This document shows positions 1 through 5,607 of a DNA stretch of 5,607 nucleotides, piece by piece. Source of the DNA: an uncultured Limnohabitans sp. (GTDB taxonomy: Bacteria > Pseudomonadota > Gammaproteobacteria > Burkholderiales > Burkholderiaceae_C); assembly GCF_937889215.1 (NCBI RefSeq), contig NZ_CALBEX010000450.1:1-5607 (forward strand). The letters run 5' to 3'. The position numbers and the translations under genes were made by a program. Each line of letters opens with the position of its first letter. Within the stretch, counting starts at the first letter, position 1. The notes beneath the pieces are model-generated. The model was not told the DNA's origin and searched no databases. It was given only the letters and a program-made list of their open reading frames with translations.

Positions 1-568
1 GCTCGGCCGTGCGAATCCACTCAAACGCCACCATCTCGGCGGTCACCAACTCGGCCCCGGCACCGGCCAGTCGGTCGTAGGCGGCGTCTCGGTTGCGTTC
101 TGTGCGCGAGGTGCAAGCATCGGTCACCACCCACACCTCGAATTCGTCTTCGAGCAAGTCCAGGGCCGTTTGCATCAGGCAAATATGGGCTTCGCAGCCC
201 GCCAGCACGATGGTTTTGCGCTCCTCAGTGCCGGGTTGAGGTTTTTGCAAATGGCGCGGCAAGCTGCGTGCATTGCCCTTGGGGGCTTGGGGCGGCTCGG
301 GCTGCAGCCACTCGCCCAACCCCTCTTCCACCGCGCTGAACTGCATTTTGGCCAGCACCTGACGGCAGTGGCTGCGGATGTCGGGGGGCATTTCACCCAA
401 ACGCGATGGATTTTGTTCGGTGCCCCAGGTGGGCACATCCAGCGCCTTAGCCAATGTGGCCAGGCGGGCCGCGTTGGCCCAGACCGCATCGGCGTCCAGC
501 ATCACCGGTTTCAGTCGGGCCTGAAAATCCACCAGCACCAATTGGCTTGCATCTGCATCGATCAACAT
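1..568 (-). CDS. Isochorismatase-family cysteine hydrolase, 3' end cut off by window edge
   Basis: Reading the minus strand from the ATG at 568 gives 189 open codons with no stop before the left edge, so the C-terminus is missing. The protein has the hallmarks of isochorismatase-like (YcaC/nicotinamidase-related) hydrolases. These are an N-terminal strand LVLVDFQ with catalytic Asp14, TEQNPSRLG at residues 50-58, catalytic Lys74 in AKMQFS, and the nucleophile Cys130 in GCEAHICLMQTALDL (124-138). A VVTDACTSR segment (147-155) follows. Such enzymes hydrolyse amides or vinyl ethers in the cytoplasm; the substrate cannot be told from sequence. Residues about 88-116 form a Pro/Gln/Arg/Lys-rich stretch between Lys74 and Cys130 that looks like an insertion. 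The start is supported by an AAAGGA ribosome-binding site 6 nt upstream. It is divergent from the NlpC/P60 gene, with no visible partner in the window. Family assignment is firm; the specific reaction is unknown. Confidence 0.93.
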   Translation of the reverse strand, partial: MLIDADASQLVLVDFQARLKPVMLDADAVWANAARLATLAKALDVPTWGTEQNPSRLGEMPPDIRSHCRQVLAKMQFSAVEEGLGEWLQPEPPQAPKGNARSLPRHLQKPQPGTEERKTIVLAGCEAHICLMQTALDLLEDEFEVWVVTDACTSRTERNRDAAYDRLAGAGAELVTAEMVAFEWIRTAE

Positions 569-759
569 GTTCAGTCCTTTGAGTTTCTGGGTCAGGATTG
601 TCGCAGCACCCTCGCCGTGCCCGGTGCATGGCCCATGTTCGACGCCAAAACACGGGGCCGCCAAGACGCTCTGTCCCCGGCTGCGCATCAACCACGCCAA
701 GTGGCCCACGCCTAAAAGGCTGATCGGCAGCGTAAAAATATCCGTTATGCTCAAAAGCT
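569..759. other. Divergent intergenic spacer between hydrolase and NlpC/P60 genes
   Basis: This 191-bp gap separates two divergently transcribed genes and must hold promoters for both unless transcription enters from further away. Most of it is GC-rich. The last 30 bp before the plus-strand gene turn A/T-rich (around 731-758, containing TAAAAAT at 733-739 and TATGCT at 746-751), as expected near a promoter. I could not pair either possible -10 with a convincing -35 at 16-18 bp. No conserved small ORF or RNA gene is evident; the short frames crossing it show no recognisable protein features. Confidence 0.4.
575..580 (-). promoter_or_regulatory. Ribosome-binding site of the isochorismatase-family gene
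   Basis: The minus strand reads AAAGGA here, followed by 6 nt (CTGAAC) and then the ATG at 568. This good Shine-Dalgarno match fixes the start codon of the truncated hydrolase. Confidence 0.7.
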
Positions 760-1311
760 ATGCGCTGGTTTTTGCTGATTTATTTTGCCGTGTTCCTGAA
801 CGCAACGGCCTGGTCAAACCCTTTGGAAGAAGGCTTGGGCCAGCCGCTTGCTGAGCGTGATCTGGTGTCGCAGCTCTCTGGCCAACTGAACCTGGCCAAA
901 GACAAAGCCAGCGACCACGCCTCGTCGATCGTCACGCAGGCCATGGGCCTGCTTGGGGTGCCTTACCGTTATGGCGGCACCAGTGAAGTCACCGGTTTCG
1001 ATTGCAGCGGCCTCGTGCGCCACCTGTATGAAAAGTCGGTCGGGCAGCTCTTGCCACGACGGGCCGTGGACCAAGCCCGTACCACAGACGTGATTGACCG
1101 CAAAGAATTGCAGGTGGGTGATTTGGTGTTTTTCAACACCATGCGCCGTGCCTTCAGCCACGTTGGCATGTATCTGGGCGATGGGAAATTCATCCACGCC
1201 CCCCGCCCCGGACAACCGGTCAGAATTGAAGACATGCGCACGGCCTACTGGAAAAATCGCTTCAACGGTGCCCGGCGTGTGCCGCTAGACACTGAACCAA
1301 CAAACCCATGA
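760..1311 (+). CDS. Exported NlpC/P60 family cell-wall peptidase
   Basis: This 183-residue protein has an N-terminal signal peptide: Arg2, a hydrophobic core at residues 3-13, and a possible cleavage site after ATA at 15-17. A short linker and one C-terminal NlpC/P60 domain from about residue 55 follow. The catalytic Cys82 lies in TGFDCSGL, preceded by GVPYRYGGTS (66-75). The first His134 is in SHVGMYLG, and the third polar residue is His146 in FIHAPRPG. The family usually cleaves the D-Glu to diaminopimelate bond of peptidoglycan stem peptides, so a periplasmic DL-endopeptidase role in wall remodelling is likely. There is no LysM or SH3b binding domain, so it is a minimal single-domain form. 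The ATG at 760 is chosen because it gives the signal peptide, but no strong Shine-Dalgarno precedes it (only AAAAG). Its stop overlaps the next gene's ATG, so the two are probably co-transcribed. Confidence 0.93.
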   Translation: MRWFLLIYFAVFLNATAWSNPLEEGLGQPLAERDLVSQLSGQLNLAKDKASDHASSIVTQAMGLLGVPYRYGGTSEVTGFDCSGLVRHLYEKSVGQLLPRRAVDQARTTDVIDRKELQVGDLVFFNTMRRAFSHVGMYLGDGKFIHAPRPGQPVRIEDMRTAYWKNRFNGARRVPLDTEPTNP

Positions 1312-2015
1312 AAACTCAAATTGATCACCTCGTGGTGATGGCCGCATCTCTGGACGAAGGCGTGCAGTGGTGCGAAGACACCCTGGGCATCACTCCAGGC
1401 CCCGGTGGCGAGCACGAAAAATACGGCACCCACAACCGCCTGTTCAAAATCGCCTCACCCCAATTTCCCTTGGCCTATTTCGAAATCATCGCCATCAACC
1501 CAGCGGCCGTGATTCCGAAACGTTCCCAAGTGCCGCGTTGGTTCGACATGGACGACGCGGCCTTGCAAAAAGCCGTGGCCCAAGGCCCCCAGTTGATTCA
1601 CTTTGTGAGCAGCACCGACGACGTCAAGGCCGCACGCCATGTGCTGCGCACCCAAGGCATGGAACGCGGCCAAGTGGTGCACGCCAGCCGCAAATCGAGC
1701 AAAGGCATGCTGCACTGGCAAATCACTGTGCGCGAAGACGGTGAGCGTTTGTTCAACGGCTGTCTGCCCACCCTGATTCAATGGGGCAAGCCCGATGCCG
1801 CCGAGCCGCTGCGCATGCACCCGCGCAACAGCCTGCCCCGCTCAGGGGTCACCCTGCAAAGCCTGACCGTGCACCACCCCAGCGCGGCCAAACTGCAAGC
1901 CGCTTATGAGGCCATTGGTTTGTCGGACATCGCCATCGAAGCGGGCCCCGCCAATCTGGTGGCCACGCTGCAAACCCCCAAAGGCCTGGTGCAACTCCAA
2001 AGCCTGGGGGTTTGA
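1308..2015 (+). CDS. VOC family (glyoxalase-like domain) protein
   Basis: This 235-residue cytoplasmic protein has the features of the glyoxalase-like (Glyoxalase_3) branch of the vicinal oxygen chelate superfamily. It starts with IDHLVVMAASLDEGVQW (5-21), carrying a likely metal-ligand His7. The family-typical GEHEKYGTHNRL (34-45), AYFEIIAINP (56-65, Glu59 a possible ligand), LIHFV around His98, and GCLPTLIQWG (151-160) follow. A second, weaker betaalphabeta-like half runs from about residue 180 (LQSLTVHHP). VOC proteins bind a divalent metal and catalyse dioxygenase, isomerase, lyase or resistance reactions; nothing here identifies the substrate. The ATG overlaps the stop of the NlpC/P60 gene as ATGA, and no independent Shine-Dalgarno is visible, so translation is probably coupled to that gene. 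It ends 1 bp before the convergent ycaO stop. No damage is seen. Confidence 0.88.
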   Translation: MKTQIDHLVVMAASLDEGVQWCEDTLGITPGPGGEHEKYGTHNRLFKIASPQFPLAYFEIIAINPAAVIPKRSQVPRWFDMDDAALQKAVAQGPQLIHFVSSTDDVKAARHVLRTQGMERGQVVHASRKSSKGMLHWQITVREDGERLFNGCLPTLIQWGKPDAAEPLRMHPRNSLPRSGVTLQSLTVHHPSAAKLQAAYEAIGLSDIAIEAGPANLVATLQTPKGLVQLQSLGV

Positions 2016-2016
2016 C

Positions 2017-3762
2017 TCAGGCCCGATAGGCCTGGGCCTTGAGCGCCTGCACCTTGCCGTAGGCGGTGAGCAACTTTTGGTGCATGGCGCAGCCTTCCAG
2101 CTGCAAGCCGGGTGCCGAAATGCCCATGAACCGGTCGGTCTGGGCGATCAAAGCCTGCGCCTGCCCCAACGCTGCTGCGCCGTAGAGCTGGCGCAATGCC
2201 GTCAAATAAGGGCCGGTGCTGCCGCCGTCAGACAGCTGAATCAGATTTTCAACACAGGCATAAACTGCCCTGCGCTGCGGTGCGAGTTGGTCAAAGTGGC
2301 GAATCCACTCGCAGCCTTCAAGGGTGGCCTCTTCGTTGCCCGAGGCCAGCGCCAGCAAAGTTTTGAGTTCGCCCACACGCAAGTCGGACCAAAAACTGCC
2401 CGCATCGGGTGCCAAGCCAATGACTGCCGCCACCGGGCGCTGATCGGCCAAGCCCGACTCATTGAGCGTGGCCAACAAATCTTCGCACTCGTCGTCGTCC
2501 AGATCGGTCAGGTTCAAAATGGCTTCGCGCATCGGGTTGGCGATGCTGTTGTTCTCGAAATCCAAATCGTCCACCGGGTAAATCTCGGACATGCCGGGCA
2601 CCAAAATGCGGCAGCCGTACACGCCCAGATGCTCAAAATCTGCCACGTAAATGTCAAATCCCTCTTCGTGGATCTTGTTGACAGACCATTCGTAGTCTTG
2701 CGCTGTGGTGCTTGCAAAGTTCCAATCCACAAAAACATGGTCCGGGATTTCACTCAAAAAGTTCCAGTGAATCACGCCGCTTGAATCCACAAAATGGATC
2801 TCGATGTTGGTGGCGCTCGCCGCCTCTTCGAGATCGAACGTGGGGGGCGGAAAGCCTTTGAGGGTGTCCAGCGCACGGCCTTGCAGCAACTCGGTCAAGG
2901 CACGTTCGAGGGCCACCTCAAACCGCGGGTGCGCGCCAAAGCTGGCAAAGCAGCCTTGGTCTTCAGGGTGCAACAAGGTCACATTCATCACCGGGTATTG
3001 CCCGCCCAAAGAGGCGTCCTTGACCAAAATGCCAAAGCCCGCTGCACGCAAGGCCGCAATGCCTGCAGCGATGCGCGGGTATCGGTTGATCACGGCTTGG
3101 GGCACATCGGGCAGACAAAGGCCTTCGCTGATGATCTTGCCCTTGATGTAACGCTCAAACACCTCTGACAAAGCTTGTGTCCGCGCCTCCGGCGCGGTGT
3201 TGCCCGCGGACATGCCGTTGCTCACATACAAATTGCCGATGATGTTGACCGGAATGAACGCCGTGCTGCCGTCGCGCTGGCGCACATAAGGCAAGGTGCA
3301 AATGCCGCGCTCTTCGTGGCCCGAATTGAACTCCACCAAGCTTCGCGCAGACAGCGTCCCCTCTGGGTTGTAAAACGCATGCAACTGCGGGTTGAGCAAA
3401 CCTTGCGGCCACACATCGTCTTCTGGCAAATCGAACCAGCGCTCTTGCGGGTAATGCACAAAATCGTGGTTCGCGATGTCCGGGCCCAGGTAGAAGTGGG
3501 TCCAAAAATAATTGGTCGACAAGCGCTCAAAAAACTCCCCCAAGGCACTGGCCAAACACGCCAGACGCGTGGCACCTTTGCCGTTGGTGAACAAGATCGG
3601 GCAATCGCGGTCGCGGATGTGCACCGACCAAATGCCGTCCACCGGGTTGAGCCAGCTTTTTTCTTCGATGTGAAAGCCCAGCGCCTGCAGCTTGGCTTGC
3701 AGGTTCTGAATGGTGGCTTCCAGCGGGGCGTCTTTGCCGGGGATATAAGTTTGCAGGTTCAC
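2017..3762 (-). CDS. ycaO: YcaO, ribosomal protein S12 methylthiotransferase accessory factor
   Basis: This 581-residue protein closely matches E. coli YcaO as I remember it, in length and block by block. It begins with QTYIPGKDA and SWLNPVDGIWSVHIRD, then has ATP-binding segments TNGKGATRLACLASALGEFFER in residues 59-80 (Glu76, Glu79, Arg80) and GNLYVSNGMSAGNT with SEVFERY (176-205). It continues with SLGGQYPV, CFASFGAHP, TELLQGR (290-296), FVDSSG, FVDWNF and HLGVYGCRILVPGMSEIYP (378-396). A helical C-terminal region follows. E. coli YcaO assists RimO in beta-methylthiolation of an aspartate of ribosomal protein S12. The protein ends QAYRA and lacks the PxPxP tail of azoline-forming YcaO enzymes. 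I chose the GTG at 3762, with CAAGG 8 nt upstream, because MNLQTYIPGKDA aligns with the E. coli N-terminus. A TTG at 3801 would add 13 residues without a good ribosome-binding site. It lies downstream of the MFS gene on the same strand; no rimO is visible. Confidence 0.95.
   Translation of the reverse strand: MNLQTYIPGKDAPLEATIQNLQAKLQALGFHIEEKSWLNPVDGIWSVHIRDRDCPILFTNGKGATRLACLASALGEFFERLSTNYFWTHFYLGPDIANHDFVHYPQERWFDLPEDDVWPQGLLNPQLHAFYNPEGTLSARSLVEFNSGHEERGICTLPYVRQRDGSTAFIPVNIIGNLYVSNGMSAGNTAPEARTQALSEVFERYIKGKIISEGLCLPDVPQAVINRYPRIAAGIAALRAAGFGILVKDASLGGQYPVMNVTLLHPEDQGCFASFGAHPRFEVALERALTELLQGRALDTLKGFPPPTFDLEEAASATNIEIHFVDSSGVIHWNFLSEIPDHVFVDWNFASTTAQDYEWSVNKIHEEGFDIYVADFEHLGVYGCRILVPGMSEIYPVDDLDFENNSIANPMREAILNLTDLDDDECEDLLATLNESGLADQRPVAAVIGLAPDAGSFWSDLRVGELKTLLALASGNEEATLEGCEWIRHFDQLAPQRRAVYACVENLIQLSDGGSTGPYLTALRQLYGAAALGQAQALIAQTDRFMGISAPGLQLEGCAMHQKLLTAYGKVQALKAQAYRA
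2018..2034. repeat. Short inverted repeat at the convergent gene ends
   Basis: CAGGCC (2018-2023), a 5-nt loop CGATA, and GGCCTG (2029-2034) form a perfect 6-bp stem inside the last codons of ycaO, just past the stop of the VOC gene. It sits where a bidirectional terminator would be expected for genes separated by 1 bp. However, no T-run follows on either strand, so it is not a standard intrinsic terminator and may be chance in GC-rich DNA. Confidence 0.3.
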
Positions 3763-3767
3763 GGCAA

Positions 3768-3805
3768 GGGCCTTGTTGGAAATAGCGTCCGGACCGGACA
3801 AGCCC
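3768..3805 (-). promoter_or_regulatory. ycaO ribosome-binding site within a possible hairpin
   Basis: On the minus strand, CAAGG (plus-strand CCTTG, 3771-3775) lies 8 nt before the GTG at 3762. It falls within GGGCCTT (plus strand, 3768-3774), which can pair with AAGCCC (3800-3805), leaving one bulged base. Inside lies a perfect GTCCG/CGGAC stem (3787-3791 with 3795-3799) with a 3-nt loop. A folded leader could therefore hide the Shine-Dalgarno. The pairing is visible in the sequence; any regulatory effect is inference, and no energy calculation was done. Confidence 0.35.
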
Positions 3806-3828
3806 GCATTTTGCGCGTCAATGGCCCC

Positions 3829-3844
3829 AAAAAAAGACTCAGTC
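3829..3844 (-). other. T-tract after the MFS stop codon with only a weak stem
   Basis: On the minus strand the MFS stop TGA (3841-3839) lies inside the 9-bp odd palindrome GACTGAGTC (3844-3836), followed directly by seven T residues (3835-3829). A T-run right after a stop suggests transcription termination or attenuation between the MFS gene and ycaO. The potential stem is only about 3 bp, so an efficient intrinsic terminator is unlikely and read-through into ycaO is plausible. Confidence 0.25.
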
Positions 3845-5017
3845 CTGATCTTTGGGCAAGGTGGCCAACAAGGCCATGCCCGCTGCCATGACCGCTGCCG
3901 TCAGCCAAATCGCCCCTTTGAACGTGCCCGTGGCCTGTGCCATGGCCCCCGCCACGACAGGCGCGACGACCTGGGCCGCACCATAGCTGAGCGTCAAACG
4001 GGCCATGGCCTTTCCCGGATTTTGCGGCGCACGCCGCCCCACCAAGGCCAAGGTCATGCTGACGATGCCGATGAACGTGGCGCCATAACCCACCGCTCCC
4101 GCCAAGGCCGCAAACAACGAGGCCGAAACGGCGGGCAGCACGATGGACACGGTCTGAAGCCCGAAGGCCAACAACAAGGCCCGGGTATCGCCAAAGCGCC
4201 GCGCCACCTTGTCCCACAAAAACACAGCGGGCATGGCCGCCAAACCCACCAAGGCCCAAGCCAATGCGCCCTGCCCGGCCAAAGCAGGCTCTCGCTCGAC
4301 CATCGCCACGGTGAAGGTGGCGTTGATGACAAAACCCCAGCCCGCAGCAAAGTAACTGCCCGCCATGGTCAGCATCCAACGGCGAGACACTTTGGGCGCC
4401 ACCTGGGCAGCATTGGCTGCCAACGCAGCAGGTGGAACAGGTGGACGCCACAGCCAAGCTGGCACAAAAAACACCAAGCCCACCGCCGCCATGGCCAACC
4501 ATTGGTCTGACCACAGCGACCAAATTCGGGACACGCCCCAAGCCCCCAGCGCCGACACCACAATGCCCAGACCCAGGCCAATGAACAGCACCCCCAACTC
4601 GGGCCGGCGGCCCTGGCGCATCAGCCAACCCAGCACCAAACCCGCACCCAGCAACATGCCCGTGGCACCACACAAACCGCCCAAATACCGCCACAGCACC
4701 CAGCTGGGCATCCAGGTCGACATCGCCATGGCCGCCACGGTGAGCAAAGACAACCACAAGCCCATGCTGTAGAGCCGGTGACGCCAACGAACGTCGTCGA
4801 TCCAAGCGGCGGCCAAGGCCCCCGAGATGTAGCCGGCGTAATTGATGGCGGCCAAGCCCCCAGCACCGGCATCGCTCAATCCGGTTTGCAACTGCAACGC
4901 GGGCAGCAAAGGGGTGAAGGCAAACCGGGCCATACCAATGCTCAGCACCAAGCCAAAAATACCGCCCAGCATGACTTGCCAAGGCTTGAGTGGGCGCGGT
5001 GTTTGGGTGTTTTGCAT
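3839..5017 (-). CDS. YbfB/YjiJ-like MFS transporter
   Basis: The 392-residue product is strongly hydrophobic throughout, with roughly 11-12 membrane segments, as expected for a major facilitator superfamily carrier in the inner membrane. The first segment carries SIGMARFAFTPLLPALQ (26-42), the signature of the YbfB/YjiJ branch (usually GxxRFxYTPLLP). The loop after the second segment has a degenerate motif A (AAWIDDVRWRH, 71-80). A longer Pro/Ala-rich cytoplasmic segment with RRPPVPPAAL-like character separates the two halves, which is normal for the fold. Substrates of this branch are largely unknown. The ATG at 5017 is preferred because the protein then starts just before the first membrane segment. 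The frame stays open upstream to a TTG at 5134, adding 39 Arg-rich residues with no family resemblance. No good Shine-Dalgarno precedes the ATG (AAGGGA lies about 15 nt away). It is the first gene of a probable pair with ycaO, 76 bp downstream. Confidence 0.9.
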   Translation of the reverse strand: MQNTQTPRPLKPWQVMLGGIFGLVLSIGMARFAFTPLLPALQLQTGLSDAGAGGLAAINYAGYISGALAAAWIDDVRWRHRLYSMGLWLSLLTVAAMAMSTWMPSWVLWRYLGGLCGATGMLLGAGLVLGWLMRQGRRPELGVLFIGLGLGIVVSALGAWGVSRIWSLWSDQWLAMAAVGLVFFVPAWLWRPPVPPAALAANAAQVAPKVSRRWMLTMAGSYFAAGWGFVINATFTVAMVEREPALAGQGALAWALVGLAAMPAVFLWDKVARRFGDTRALLLAFGLQTVSIVLPAVSASLFAALAGAVGYGATFIGIVSMTLALVGRRAPQNPGKAMARLTLSYGAAQVVAPVVAGAMAQATGTFKGAIWLTAAVMAAGMALLATLPKDQD

Positions 5018-5196
5018 GAGGAGTGGCAAGTATCCCTTCAAATGAGGGGTTTGCGCGAGGCACTTGGCCTCGGCATGACGCCTTGGCAACACAAATGGGC
5101 GTCGCCGAGACGACAAGCAAGCCCGATCGAGCAAGGGTTTTCACCATCGCGAGCAGGCCAGCCGCCGCCTAAAGTGAACGCACAAGGAGACCCACC
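5018..5196. other. Divergent intergenic spacer between MFS and Bug/TctC genes
   Basis: This 179-bp gap lies between the divergent MFS and solute-binding protein starts and should hold both promoters. Apart from the ribosome-binding site of the right-hand gene, I see only a small CCCTT-CAAAT-GAGGG stem-loop (5034-5048 region) in the MFS leader and a TAAAGT box (5170-5175) without a -35 at proper spacing. No operator-like long palindrome or regulator gene is visible. Confidence 0.35.
5184..5190 (+). promoter_or_regulatory. Ribosome-binding site of the Bug/TctC gene
   Basis: AAGGAGA is a near-perfect Shine-Dalgarno, with AAGGAG ending 7 nt before the ATG at 5197. It is the strongest one in the window, fixes the start, and fits the high expression common for periplasmic binding proteins. 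Confidence 0.8.
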
Positions 5197-5607
5197 ATGC
5201 CCGCCATTCACCGCCTTATTTCCCCCATTCGCCGCAGCCTCGGCTTGGCCCTGCTGGGCTGTTGCGCCCTGACCGCCACGGGCGCTTGGGCCCAAGCCTT
5301 TCCCACCAAGCCGATGCGCCTGGTGGTGACATTCCCATCCGGGGGAGCGCCCGACATTTTGGCCCGCTTGTTCAGTGAAAAAGCGCAGTTGGGCTTTCCG
5401 ATCGTGGTCGACAACAAGCCCGGCGCGGGCGGCAACATTGGCGCCGACAACGTGGCCAAAGCCGCCAACGACGGCCACACCTTTGTCATGGGCACGGTCG
5501 GCACCCACTCGATCAATGGGGCGCTCTACGAAAAAATGCCCTATGACATGGTCAAGGACTTCAGCCCCATCTCGCTGGTGGCTTCGGCCCCCAACTTGCT
5601 GGTGGTG
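5197..5607 (+). CDS. Tripartite tricarboxylate transporter (Bug/TctC) substrate-binding protein, 3' end cut off
   Basis: The 137 visible codons are open to the right edge; full-length family members have about 320-330 residues, so under half is present. A Sec-type signal peptide is clear: Arg-rich start (Arg6, Arg12, Arg13), hydrophobic core at 15-28, and cleavage likely after AWA at 30-32. The mature start carries family hallmarks: FPTKPMRLVVTFPSGGAPDILAR in residues 35-57, VVDNKPGAGGNIGAD (70-84), VAKAANDGHTF (86-96), THSINGALYEKMPYD (103-117), and DFSPISLVA (121-129). Bug proteins are periplasmic receptors for carboxylates and related small organic molecules, sometimes with TctAB membrane partners and often as orphans. 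No partner gene is visible here, and the ligand cannot be predicted from this part. The gene is divergent from the MFS transporter, with its own strong ribosome-binding site. Confidence 0.95.
   Translation, partial: MPAIHRLISPIRRSLGLALLGCCALTATGAWAQAFPTKPMRLVVTFPSGGAPDILARLFSEKAQLGFPIVVDNKPGAGGNIGADNVAKAANDGHTFVMGTVGTHSINGALYEKMPYDMVKDFSPISLVASAPNLLVV

Noticed and set aside
170..715. A 181-codon plus-strand open frame over the left end
   Set aside because: It is antisense to the isochorismatase-family gene, whose Asp/Lys/Cys catalytic residues and ribosome-binding site are intact. The His/Gln/Ala-rich product looks like a shadow.
567..854. A 95-codon plus-strand frame reaching into the NlpC/P60 gene
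   Set aside because: It shares sequence with the signal-peptide region in another frame, and its product resembles no known protein.
1906..2784. A 292-codon plus-strand open frame antisense to ycaO
   Set aside because: It is the antisense shadow of well-conserved ycaO codons, has no recognisable motif, and begins inside the VOC gene in another frame.
2017..3762. A thiazole/oxazole-modified peptide (TOMM) cluster
   Set aside because: The YcaO is of the E. coli accessory type, without a PxPxP tail. No precursor peptide, E1-like partner or dehydrogenase is present, and the flanking genes are unrelated.
3175..3891. A 238-codon plus-strand open frame antisense to the ycaO 5' half
   Set aside because: It is again the complement of conserved ycaO sequence; it is Arg/Gln/Val-rich with no domain, start signal or context.
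3759..5147. A 462-codon minus-strand open frame overlapping the MFS gene in a different frame
   Set aside because: The product is a Gly/Cys/Arg/His-rich string without domain features, as expected for an off-frame reading of GC-rich codons. The overlapping frame encodes a clear YbfB/YjiJ-like membrane protein.
5170..5175. TAAAGT as a -10 box for the Bug/TctC gene
   Set aside because: No -35-like hexamer lies 16-18 bp upstream; the nearest T-rich run, TTTTCA at 5138-5143, is 26 bp away.

Overview
The window is a compact, GC-rich bacterial chromosomal segment. It looks most like a betaproteobacterium of the Burkholderiales, and a Comamonadaceae-type genome is my best guess. That placement rests on the Bug/TctC-type substrate-binding protein (a family greatly expanded in that group), the YbfB/YjiJ-type MFS transporter, tight gene packing, and mixed TTG/CTG leucine use in GC-rich coding DNA. 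It is inference, because no rRNA or other strong marker is present.

Layout from left to right: (1) The minus-strand 5' part of an isochorismatase-family cysteine hydrolase starts at 568 and runs off the left edge. (2) A 191-bp divergent spacer follows. (3) A plus-strand pair comes next: an exported NlpC/P60 cell-wall peptidase and a VOC/glyoxalase-like protein, overlapping by ATGA at 1308-1311. (4) These converge, with a 1-bp gap, on a minus-strand pair: a YbfB/YjiJ-like MFS transporter (promoter-proximal) followed by a ycaO orthologue. (5) A 179-bp divergent spacer follows. (6) The plus-strand 5' part of a Bug/TctC periplasmic solute-binding protein runs off the right edge.

The genes do not form one pathway. 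They are ordinary chromosomal functions: small-molecule hydrolysis, peptidoglycan remodelling, ribosomal protein S12 methylthiolation support, efflux or uptake, and organic-acid binding. I saw no mobile element, tRNA or rRNA gene, CRISPR array or RiPP precursor. The YcaO protein is the E. coli-like housekeeping type, not the azoline-forming type, so it should not be read as a hidden natural-product cluster. The points worth a second look are the start of ycaO and a possible hairpin over its ribosome-binding site, a Pro-rich insert in the isochorismatase-like enzyme, and unclear translation starts for the MFS and NlpC/P60 genes. I found no convincing undescribed system.
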